This document shows, piece by piece, positions 7,038 through 12,695 of a stretch of DNA of 47,743 bases. The stretch comes from a virus: IMG/VR virus record IMGVR_UViG_3300045996_002455, positions 1 to 47,743 of that record; one strand, 5' to 3'. The notes beneath the pieces are model-generated. The model ran no database searches. It saw only the letters and a program-made list of their open reading frames with translations, and was not told where the DNA came from. The position numbers and the translations under genes were made by a program. The first letter of the stretch is position 1, and every line of letters starts with the position of its first letter.

Positions 7038-7067
7038 AGACTAGGGTACCCAACCGGTGTCGCGCAA
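7038..7067 (-). promoter_or_regulatory. Leaderless promoter for the Cys-rich peptide operon
   Basis: Minus strand: -35 TTGCGC (7067-7062), 18-nt spacer containing GGGTACCC (7044-7051), -10 TAGTCT (7043-7038), then 6 nt to the ATG at 7031. The start site predicted from the -10 falls on the ATG. No ribosome site exists between them. Confidence 0.65.
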
Positions 7068-7098
7068 GTGGGTACCCAAAAAATCGACGTGGGTACCT
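7044..7098. promoter_or_regulatory. Triple GGGTACCC operator between divergent leaderless promoters
   Basis: Palindromes GGGTACCC at 7044-7051 and 7070-7077, and GGGTACCT at 7091-7098. Centre spacings are 26 and 21 bp. One lies in the spacer of the minus promoter, one by its -35, and one 7 nt upstream of the plus promoter -35. Confidence 0.65.
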
Positions 7099-7105
7099 AA
7101 CTCGC

Positions 7106-7134
7106 TTGCAGTGTGGTGTCAGGTCTCCTAGTAT
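7106..7134 (+). promoter_or_regulatory. Leaderless promoter for the 7142 operon
   Basis: -35 TTGCAG (7106-7111), 17-nt spacer, -10 TAGTAT (7129-7134), then 7 nt to the ATG at 7142. Transcription is expected to begin at or within a base or two of the start codon. Confidence 0.7.
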
Positions 7135-7141
7135 CGCCGAC

Positions 7142-7315
7142 ATGAAGCGTAACGTACACAAGAGGGAGAGCTTGGCGCGAGTGAAGCTGTCCCCCGAGCA
7201 GCTGGAGGCGTCACGAGCGCGGTGGCAGAAGTCACCTCGCTGGCGGCGCGAAAGCTACTCGGCTTGGGTCCGGCATCGCATCGGCGCAGTGGTGGAAGAA
7301 CAGGAGCAAGTCTAA
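7142..7315 (+). CDS. Small basic hypothetical protein, 57 aa
   Basis: The product begins MKRNVHKRESLARVKLSPEQ and continues with an Arg/Trp-rich helix (RARWQKSPRWRRESYSAWVR). This looks like a small DNA-binding or ribbon-helix-helix-like regulator, though no family is certain. It is the first gene after the leaderless promoter at 7106-7134 and overlaps the next start by TAATG. Its position next to three palindromes makes it a candidate regulator of them. Confidence 0.6.
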   Translation: MKRNVHKRESLARVKLSPEQLEASRARWQKSPRWRRESYSAWVRHRIGAVVEEQEQV

Positions 7316-7536
7316 TGGCAATGAATGGACCGAAGCAGGAATACGCGGCAGCGAGCCGTATCTTCAACATCCTCGAGAAGCAGAGCTTCAACGCTCGCAA
7401 GCGCATCCTGGACATCGTCAGCGAGCAGCTGTTGGAGACCCGTCCGCAGCTTGCCGTGGACCCTCGGCAGACCGAGTTGCCTGTCGTCACGACCGGCGTC
7501 GCGGACGGGCCTGTGCTCGCGGGCGACGGTTTCTGA
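7315..7536 (+). CDS. Hypothetical protein, 73 aa
   Basis: Begins MAMNGPKQEYAAASRIFNIL, helical, with the type of stretch seen in small phage accessory proteins (KQSFNARKRILDIVSEQLLE). Coupled on both sides by one-base overlaps (TAATG, TGATG). Function unknown. Confidence 0.6.
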   Translation: MAMNGPKQEYAAASRIFNILEKQSFNARKRILDIVSEQLLETRPQLAVDPRQTELPVVTTGVADGPVLAGDGF

Positions 7537-7853
7537 TGGCAAGGCCGTTCCGTGTGCAGGCGCAGAAGTTCGGCGCAAAGCGCACGAACGGCTACGCGTC
7601 CAAGCGCGAGGCAGACTACGCGGGTCTGCTCCAGCTCCAGAAGAACACCGGCGTGGTGCTCGACTGGCTCGAGCAGGTGCCCATCAAGCTGCCTGGCACG
7701 AAGTACGTGGTGGACTTCATGGTCATCTACCCCGGTGGCAAGGTGAAGTTCGTGGAGGTCAAGGGCATGGAGACGCCAGCCTGGCGCGCGAAGATGCGTG
7801 CGCTGGCGGAGCTGCGCCCCGACGTCTACGCCATGGTCGAAGTCGTCAAGTAA
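7536..7853 (+). CDS. DUF1064 family nuclease (PD-(D/E)XK fold)
   Basis: The 105-aa protein matches the phage DUF1064 pattern: a basic start (FGAKRTNGYASKREADYA, where the Glu is conserved), LEQVPIKL, then VVDFMVIYPGGKVKFVEVKG carrying the Asp and ExK residues of a PD-(D/E)XK nuclease core. Family members are thought to be structure-specific nucleases acting in phage recombination. The gene is coupled by TGATG to its neighbour, and its stop codon abuts the first base of the tRNA gene. Confidence 0.75.
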   Translation: MARPFRVQAQKFGAKRTNGYASKREADYAGLLQLQKNTGVVLDWLEQVPIKLPGTKYVVDFMVIYPGGKVKFVEVKGMETPAWRAKMRALAELRPDVYAMVEVVK

Positions 7854-7940
7854 TCCCGCACTAGACCGCTAAGGAGGCGGGCTCGGCTGTAAACCGGGTG
7901 TGCTTGCACCAACCAGGCTCGATACCTGGGTGCGGGACCA
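7854..7940 (+). tRNA. tRNA-Tyr (GTA anticodon)
   Basis: The acceptor stem TCCCGCA (7854-7860) pairs perfectly with TGCGGGA (7931-7937), followed by an encoded CCA. The anticodon arm is CTCGG-CTGTAAA-CCGGG, giving anticodon GTA. A long variable arm (GTGC-TT-GCAC) fits the class II bacterial tRNA-Tyr. The T arm is CCAGG-CTCGATA-CCTGG. Oddities: C rather than T at the first T-loop position, and a D stem (CCGC/GCGG) set 5 nt rather than 2 nt from the acceptor stem. It may offset a tyrosine-codon difference from the host or replace a cleaved tRNA. Confidence 0.82.
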
Positions 7941-7956
7941 TGCGTAACATGTGACG

Positions 7957-8214
7957 TCACATATCGTCACGCAGCGCATTCAGCACGTCGCCGCCTGTCG
8001 CCGAGACCATGCAGTACGGCGGATTGGCCTTTCCGCACTCGCACACGGGCGCGATGAGGCCTCGCAGCTTGCCCTGGGCGAACGGCAGCGTGCACTCGCG
8101 CGCCGCGCCGCAGCCGTAGCAGTCCGCCGTGAAGGCCTGGATGCCGTAACGCCTGGCCCACTTCACCGGGTCGGCGCCGTGGATGATGAGCCGCCTTGTC
8201 GGGTCAAGCGTCAC
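7957..8214 (-). CDS. Zinc-ribbon hypothetical protein, 85 aa
   Basis: Contains Cys clusters DCYGCGAAREC and VCECGKANPPYC that can form one zinc site. GTG 8214 overlaps the upstream stop (GTGA). Last gene of the short operon that begins at 8533. Function unknown. Confidence 0.6.
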   Translation of the reverse strand: MTLDPTRRLIIHGADPVKWARRYGIQAFTADCYGCGAARECTLPFAQGKLRGLIAPVCECGKANPPYCMVSATGGDVLNALRDDM

Positions 8215-8339
8215 GCGGCGTCACGCGGGATGTAGCGACCATCCGCATCCCAGCAGTCGCGCGGCGGGTCCTCGCCGAGCGCTCCGACGCTGTCCAGCCA
8301 CGCGTACCACTCGGCGCGGCCCTCTTCGGTCTCTTCCAT
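8211..8339 (-). CDS. Small hypothetical protein, 42 aa
   Basis: Acidic protein beginning MEETEEGRAEWYAWLDSVGA. The start overlaps the upstream stop as TGATG and the stop overlaps the next GTG. The tight coupling on both sides is the main support. Confidence 0.55.
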   Translation of the reverse strand: MEETEEGRAEWYAWLDSVGALGEDPPRDCWDADGRYIPRDAA

Positions 8340-8533
8340 CACTTCTCCTTGAGCCAGGCGTCGATGTCGTCGAGGCGGCGCTGGTTGTACTTCCACCTGG
8401 AGAGCTTGAGCTTGGACAGCTCGCCCTCGGTCGGCTCGCGGCCCCTGGGAGCCGTGGTGGTGTGCTGCGGCGCCTCCGCCCGAAGGGCAGCGGCCCGCGT
8501 CTTGACGTTCGCCCAGTTCACGCGCTTTCCCAT
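8339..8533 (-). CDS. Small hypothetical protein, 64 aa
   Basis: Begins MGKRVNWANVKTRAAALRAE and ends in a basic helical segment (LKLSRWKYNQRRLDDIDAWL). ATG 8533 lies 5 nt after a -10 box, so the mRNA is probably leaderless or nearly so. An upstream ATG at 8566 lies inside the promoter and is rejected. Confidence 0.6.
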   Translation of the reverse strand: MGKRVNWANVKTRAAALRAEAPQHTTTAPRGREPTEGELSKLKLSRWKYNQRRLDDIDAWLKEK

Positions 8534-8538
8534 GCCGA

Positions 8539-8566
8539 ACCATACCACACCGTGGGTACCCAGCAA
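8539..8566 (-). promoter_or_regulatory. Leaderless promoter for the 8533 operon
   Basis: Minus strand: -35 TTGCTG (8566-8561), 16-nt spacer containing most of GGGTACCC (8554-8561), -10 TATGGT (8544-8539), 5 nt to ATG 8533. No ribosome site fits between. Confidence 0.55.
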
Positions 8567-8898
8567 GCATGTTATCCGTGGTTACATTTACACCGCACAC
8601 TGCAATCCTCACTGGTCCAACCAGTCGCCAGCTCATGGTGCGTAAAACTTTTCGCACCACCAAACAGGCCGATTTCCCGACAGATGGTGTATATCGCCGA
8701 TGATACATGGCGCGTCGCCGGATTTTGTGCTAGTCAGCCCCCAAGTGAGAGCGTGACCCACACCCTCATGCTTGGGCGGATGAGTGAGCGGCTCATCGCC
8801 GCCTGACAGAAAGAGCGGCTTAAGAGAGCGCGGCTCGAATGGGAAGACAGCGCGACTTCTTGGACGCGCGTCCAGAAATAGCGCGCAGTGGGGCATGT
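8567..8898. other. Gene-free intergenic region with two inverted repeats and a palindrome
   Basis: No gene I can support lies between 8534 and 8949. The stretch is less GC-rich than its surroundings. It holds two adjacent small hairpins, ACTGG-5 nt-CCAGT (8611-8625) and TGGTGCG-10 nt-CGCACCA (8636-8659), and a full GGAC/GTCC palindrome at 8856-8879. It separates the early operons from the late module, so it is a candidate control region or origin. Confidence 0.45.
8856..8879. promoter_or_regulatory. GGAC/GTCC palindrome
   Basis: CTTCTTGGAC-GC-GCGTCCAGAA has a 4-nt spacer and matches the junction array. It lies about 35 bp upstream of the -35 of the late-module promoter; a second copy (8994-9017) lies within the first codons of the gene, so the pair brackets the promoter. 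Confidence 0.6.
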
Positions 8899-8943
8899 GG
8901 GTACCCCATGGGGCTTGTAAGCACGCCACGGTCGCGGTAGTCT
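8899..8943 (+). promoter_or_regulatory. Leaderless promoter of the packaging and late module
   Basis: GGGTACCC (8899-8906), 8 nt, -35 TTGTAA (8915-8920), 17-nt spacer, -10 TAGTCT (8938-8943), 6 nt, GTG at 8950. The -10 is identical to the one at 7043-7038 and the palindrome-to-box spacing matches the 7106 promoter. Confidence 0.65.
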
Positions 8944-8949
8944 TCCGCT

Positions 8950-9435
8950 GTGCCCGATACCATCGTGGAAGCGCCGAGCGTGTTCGCCGACCTGTTTGAG
9001 GACAGCGTCCAAGAATCCACGTCCCTCGTAGCTTCTCCCACTGCAGAGGCCATCACGTGCGAGCCGCCCCCCGGCACCGCGAACAAGGTGGAGGAGCTGC
9101 GGACGCTGGAGGACGGCATTCTTGAACGCTCCATGCGGGTCGTGGAGGCATCGGTCAGGTTCTACGAAATCGCGCCTGGGCAGAAGGAAGTGCCGCCCGA
9201 GTGGGTGGAGGAGCTGGGCGAGAAGGCGGCGACCGAACGTTTGCGCATCATGCAGGCGAGCTGGATGAGCGCGAAGGACGCGCCGGTTGGCCTGGGCAAC
9301 GCGCGCAGCACCATGCTGGGCATCCAGAAGGTCCGGGAGGCAAGCAAGGTGCCGTCGCCCACGCTGAACGTGCAGCTGGTCGCGCACTTTGCCGCTCCCC
9401 AATACGAAGTGCTGCAGGTGGACAGTGGGGACTGA
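8950..9435 (+). CDS. Probable small terminase subunit or packaging-associated protein, 161 aa
   Basis: The GTG at 8950 lies 6 nt after the -10, predicting a leaderless transcript. The protein has an acidic N-terminus (MPDTIVEAPSVFADLFEDS) and a helical middle (EELGEKAATERLRIMQASWM). Position upstream of the large terminase and the size are typical for a small terminase subunit, but I see no clear HTH, so the role is inferred from place only. A GGAC/GTCC palindrome is embedded at codons 15-23. Confidence 0.5.
   Translation: MPDTIVEAPSVFADLFEDSVQESTSLVASPTAEAITCEPPPGTANKVEELRTLEDGILERSMRVVEASVRFYEIAPGQKEVPPEWVEELGEKAATERLRIMQASWMSAKDAPVGLGNARSTMLGIQKVREASKVPSPTLNVQLVAHFAAPQYEVLQVDSGD
8994..9017. 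promoter_or_regulatory. GGAC/GTCC palindrome inside a gene
   Basis: GAGGACAGCGTCCAAGAATC (3-nt spacer) lies within the first gene of the late module, about 45 bp downstream of the predicted transcription start. A bound protein here could block elongation. Confidence 0.5.
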
Positions 9436-9832
9436 CGCGCTACCGGCTGACTGGGACCCCAAGGAGCAGGACCGTCGATGGGTGCGCCATCAGACGACCG
9501 GCGAGCTTGGCTACATGGTGCGGCGCGGCGGCCTGGAGGCGGTCAGGCTCGACCGGCCGATGCAGGAGATACTGCGCAAGCCCTCGAGCGACTGGCAGCC
9601 TGAGGAGGCGCACAGGCCGCTTGCCGAGGCCCACGTGGCGCGCGTCGCGTTCGAGGCCGACAAGGCGCTCGCGCAGGCCCTGGGCGACCACGCTGGCGTG
9701 CGCCGCAACTGGGCGGACATGAGCGACGCTGAGCGGCTCAAGTGGATGCGCAACGGCCCGCCGGGGCTCGTGCGCGCCAAGCTGCGCGACGGCATCTACG
9801 CGCTGCTCGAGTCGCACACGAGGACGCGGTAG
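9425..9832 (+). CDS. Hypothetical protein, 135 aa
   Basis: GTG 9425 is chosen for its AGGTGG ribosome site and an 11-nt overlap with the upstream gene; the frame begins VGTDALPADWDPKEQDRRWV. Largely helical and charged. Its place between a likely small terminase and a structural gene suggests a packaging or morphogenesis role. Confidence 0.55.
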   Translation: MGTDALPADWDPKEQDRRWVRHQTTGELGYMVRRGGLEAVRLDRPMQEILRKPSSDWQPEEAHRPLAEAHVARVAFEADKALAQALGDHAGVRRNWADMSDAERLKWMRNGPPGLVRAKLRDGIYALLESHTRTR

Positions 9833-10167
9833 TGCCGCTGGTGGACCAGCAGGTGGGCAGCAAGGCGCTCGAGCCGGGCACTGTGCTCGACGCCCTCAAT
9901 CGCGAGGTGGTGCCCGTGGTGCGACGCCTGCGCGCGCTGGTGAACGCGCAGCTGACCTCGGCAGCGGTGACCATCGGCGACGGCCTGGCCACGGTGTTCG
10001 CTGTCGAGAACCCGTTCGGCACGCGCGACGTGGTGGTGGCCGTCTACGACACCGGGACCTACCTGGACGTGCCGGCGACGGTCGAGCGCACGACGGCGGA
10101 CCTGCTGACCATCACGTTCGGCGTGGCCCCTGCGGCGGACGCTGTCCGGGTGCTCATCCGCCCATGA
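9832..10167 (+). CDS. Beta-rich virion-associated protein, 111 aa
   Basis: GTG 9832 overlaps the upstream TAG. After an N-terminal helix (EVVPVVRRLRALVNAQLTSA) comes a run of strands typical of small phage structural domains: TIGDGLATVFAVENPFGTRD, VVVAVYDTGTYLDVPATV and a DLLTITFGVAPAADAVRVLI end. The stop overlaps the terminase ATG. Confidence 0.55.
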   Translation: MPLVDQQVGSKALEPGTVLDALNREVVPVVRRLRALVNAQLTSAAVTIGDGLATVFAVENPFGTRDVVVAVYDTGTYLDVPATVERTTADLLTITFGVAPAADAVRVLIRP

Positions 10168-12689
10168 CCGAGGCGCTGTACCAGCCGTCGGTGTGGCAGC
10201 AGGAGTTCCACGCGCTCCGTGTGCACGAGGCGCTGGGCGCCGGCTCCGCGGGCGTCGGCAAGTCGCTCTGTCTGACCATGGACCCCATGGAGCAGGTCAT
10301 CGTCGAGCACCAGCGGTGCGCTGACCGTGCGCACCCGTTCCACCAGCGCTGGGGGCACTCGACAGGCTGGGCGCTCCACCTGCGCCGCGAGCTGGGCGAG
10401 CTCGAGCAGACCATCGCGCGCAGCCAGATTCTCTACCCCGGTGTCGACCCCAAGGCGCACTGGAACAGCACCAAGAACCTGTGGACGTTTTCGAGCGGCT
10501 TCAAAGTGCAATTCGGGCACTGCAACGGCGCGGAGGACCATGCCAAGTACCTCTCGAACGCGTACTGCCTAGCGGAGGGCCAGCGCATCGTGATGGCGGA
10601 CGGGTCGCTGCGCGCCATCGAGGACGTGGCAGCCGGCGAGCTGGTGCTGACGCTCGAGGGGCCGAAGCGCGTGCTCGCTACCTGGGACTCTGGCGTTCAG
10701 CACTGCTCCGCCTTGGACGTCCGCCACCCGACAACCGGCGGTCTGCTTGGAACGCAGCTACAGCCGACCACGCATCCGGTTCTTGTGACTTCCAGCGACG
10801 TACCGCCTCTCTCAGAGTCGCCGGGCACACGCCGTAGCGAGGGGCCAGCTCCTTCGCATGCATGGTACTGGCAAGACTACGAATCTCTTCTCGATGGGGC
10901 TCGAGTGAGCCGGGCGAAACGCGTTTCGACAATAGATGCGGAAAGTTGTTTCGTAGGGTCTGATGGTGCACGTCGAGCAGTTTCGCAGCTTCCAGCGTTG
11001 ACCGTCCGGCTAGTGCTTCACGAACAGTCTGTTCGTCGAGCCGCTCTTCGCCGTGCCACAGGATGCGATGCCGACCGAGAATGCTCGCAATCGTGTTGCG
11101 GCTCATGCCTTCCAGGCGGGCCGCGTCCAGAATCGTCAGGCTCGTGTTCTGGGCGTAAGCTCGCAGGCGTTCGACGAGGGCCCGGTCGTTCACCGGACAC
11201 GACCGCTTGTGATGCAGCAGGTGCTCCCGCTGCGACGGGAACAGCCATAGGTTCGACGGGTCGTTGTTCGACGGGTCGTTGTCCTCGTGATGCACGACCT
11301 CCAGCCGGGACAGGAAGCGGCCCAAGACAGCCTCGGCGACCAGGCGGTGCTGGAGCACGTAGCCGTGCCGGTTTGCGCCTGGGTGCTCTGGGGAATGCTC
11401 CATCACGTAGCCGGGCGACTTCGGAAACGAGCTACCCACACTTCTACTCGGAAGAGGACCGACCTCTGACAGAGGGCGTCTGTATTGCGACTGGACTGAT
11501 GCGCTATGCGGGGCTGCGTCGGACATTTGACCTCACCGTGGAAGATGCCAACCACTATATTGGTGAGTTCGGCATGGTGTCAAGCCAGACCCACATCGCC
11601 TTCGACGAGCTGACCACCTTCAGCAAGGCGCAGTACGACGGTGTCACCTCCCGCCTGCGCAGCGCTGACCCGGTCCTTCGCCAGCTTCTCAAGGTCCGGA
11701 GCATGTCCAACCCGGGCGTCTCACCGGGCGCTGACCCGCACTGGGTCCGCAAGATGTTCGTGGACCCGCACCCGGAAGGCAGGAAGCTGCTCGCGCGCAC
11801 CATCAAGCGCACGGACGGCACGACGTTCACGCGCACGCGCATCTACCTGCCCGGCAGGCTGACAGACAACCCCAACAAGCAGTTCGCAGCGGACTACGAG
11901 GAGACGCTCAGCGCGCTCCCCGTGCACATCCGCAAGGCTTACCGCGACGGCGACTGGTACTTCCGGCCCGGCAGCTTCTTCGGCGAGGACTGGGACAAGA
12001 CCCTGCACGTCGTCAAGCCGTTCAAGATTCCGAGCGACTGGCCTGTCTTCCGCGCGATGGACTGGGGTTTCAAGAGCCCCGGCAACGTCGGCTGGTACGC
12101 GTTCGACCCTGACGGCGACCTGTACAAAATCTGCGAGCTGAAGTTCCAGGGGCAGACCGACGAGCAGGTGGCCGAACAAATCAAGCACGAGGAGGAGCGT
12201 CTCGGCCTGTGGGACAAGGTCGGCAAGTGCTCGCGCATCACCGGTCCAGCGGACACGCAGCTCTGGGAGGAGCGCGGCGACTCGGGCAAGCGCAAGGTCG
12301 ACGTCTTCCGCGACAAGGGCATCATGTGGGTCCAGGCAGACAAGAAGAGCCGCGTGGCGAACGCTGGCCGTCTTATCAAGCGCCTGCGCGACCACAATAA
12401 CGGCACGCAGAATCCCGGCCTGATGGTCTTCTCGACCTGCAAGTACACCATCACGACGCTGCCGCAGGTGGACACCGACCCGGACGACCCGGAGCAGCCG
12501 CTCAAGGGCGGAGATGACCACGCTGTGGACGAAACCATGTATGCTGCGGCGTACGCCTCGCATGGCCCCTCACGCGTACATGTCAGGCGAGAGAAGGAAG
12601 ACCGGGACGACGACGACGATGACGACGCGTCGGACCGGGAAGCGCTACGCGGCCAGGGCCGCTACGGATACGGGTCACCGCACCTGTGA
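10164..12689 (+). CDS. Terminase large subunit interrupted by an intein
   Basis: 841-aa precursor of the ATPase-nuclease that packages DNA into the prohead. A Q-motif-like WQQEF leads to Walker A AGSAGVGKS (residues 26-34). The Walker B element (THIAFDELTTF) begins at residue 476, right after an intein of residues 135-475 (Cys135 to Gln475). Removing the intein leaves a normal 500-aa terminase with a continuous NAYTHIAFDEL junction. The C-terminal nuclease part follows (MDWGFKSPGNVGWYAFD near residue 632) and ends in an Asp-rich tail. Residues about 212-420 look like non-protein sequence because that DNA encodes an HNH nuclease on the other strand. ATG 10164 overlaps the previous stop (ATGA). 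Confidence 0.9.
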   Translation: MTEALYQPSVWQQEFHALRVHEALGAGSAGVGKSLCLTMDPMEQVIVEHQRCADRAHPFHQRWGHSTGWALHLRRELGELEQTIARSQILYPGVDPKAHWNSTKNLWTFSSGFKVQFGHCNGAEDHAKYLSNAYCLAEGQRIVMADGSLRAIEDVAAGELVLTLEGPKRVLATWDSGVQHCSALDVRHPTTGGLLGTQLQPTTHPVLVTSSDVPPLSESPGTRRSEGPAPSHAWYWQDYESLLDGARVSRAKRVSTIDAESCFVGSDGARRAVSQLPALTVRLVLHEQSVRRAALRRATGCDADRECSQSCCGSCLPGGPRPESSGSCSGRKLAGVRRGPGRSPDTTACDAAGAPAATGTAIGSTGRCSTGRCPRDARPPAGTGSGPRQPRRPGGAGARSRAGLRLGALGNAPSRSRATSETSYPHFYSEEDRPLTEGVCIATGLMRYAGLRRTFDLTVEDANHYIGEFGMVSSQTHIAFDELTTFSKAQYDGVTSRLRSADPVLRQLLKVRSMSNPGVSPGADPHWVRKMFVDPHPEGRKLLARTIKRTDGTTFTRTRIYLPGRLTDNPNKQFAADYEETLSALPVHIRKAYRDGDWYFRPGSFFGEDWDKTLHVVKPFKIPSDWPVFRAMDWGFKSPGNVGWYAFDPDGDLYKICELKFQGQTDEQVAEQIKHEEERLGLWDKVGKCSRITGPADTQLWEERGDSGKRKVDVFRDKGIMWVQADKKSRVANAGRLIKRLRDHNNGTQNPGLMVFSTCKYTITTLPQVDTDPDDPEQPLKGGDDHAVDETMYAAAYASHGPSRVHVRREKEDRDDDDDDDASDREALRGQGRYGYGSPHL
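10566..11588 (+). other. Intein (Hint protein-splicing element) in the terminase gene
   Basis: The intein spans 341 codons. N-terminal block A is CLAEGQRIVMADGSLRAIED with the nucleophile Cys at position 1; block B is TTHPVLVT with its conserved His (precursor residue 204). C-terminal block F is RRTFDLTVEDANHYIGEF, and block G is GMVSSQ followed by Thr as the first C-extein residue. The usual His-Asn pair at the C-end is replaced by Ser-Gln; terminal Gln is known in some active inteins. Between the two halves about 200 residues are of abnormal composition because of the antisense nuclease gene. Confidence 0.85.
10678..11526 (-). CDS. HNH homing endonuclease encoded antisense inside the intein
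   Basis: 282-aa protein on the opposite strand to the terminase. It has the HNH_3 layout: SPGYVMEHSPEHPGANRHGY (about 37-56), QHRLVAEAVLGRFL, then the catalytic VVHHEDNDPSNNDPSNLWLF (77-96; His79, His80, Asn92). Three tandem helix-turn-helix modules follow (TILDAARLEGMSRNTIASIL; STLEAAKLLDVHHQTLRNNF; HAKELAPRYGVCPATLREAV), well suited to reading a long homing site. ATG 11526 has a GAGG ribosome site; GTG 11439 is the alternative. The last 35-40 residues run antisense to Hint block A-B and look unstructured, so the original gene probably ended near 10790. Confidence 0.85.
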   Translation of the reverse strand: MSDAAPHSASVQSQYRRPLSEVGPLPSRSVGSSFPKSPGYVMEHSPEHPGANRHGYVLQHRLVAEAVLGRFLSRLEVVHHEDNDPSNNDPSNLWLFPSQREHLLHHKRSCPVNDRALVERLRAYAQNTSLTILDAARLEGMSRNTIASILGRHRILWHGEERLDEQTVREALAGRSTLEAAKLLDVHHQTLRNNFPHLLSKRVSPGSLEPHREEIRSLASTMHAKELAPRYGVCPATLREAVRRWKSQEPDAWSAVAAFQADRRLSGGGRPRRSSAERQSPR

Positions 12690-12695
12690 GGTCTC

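Noticed and set aside
8633-8929. 98-codon minus-strand open frame in the gene-free region
   Set aside because: It runs through the promoter, hairpins and palindrome, has no ribosome site and no protein-like pattern.
11250-11284. 15-bp tandem repeat in the HNH core (TCGACGGGTCGTTGT type)
   Set aside because: It encodes DPSNNDPSNL, a normal form of the HNH_3 motif, so it need not be a duplication.
10164-12689. Reading the 841-residue terminase as one continuous protein
   Set aside because: Residues 135-475 carry intein blocks, and the extein halves join into a standard terminase only when they are removed.
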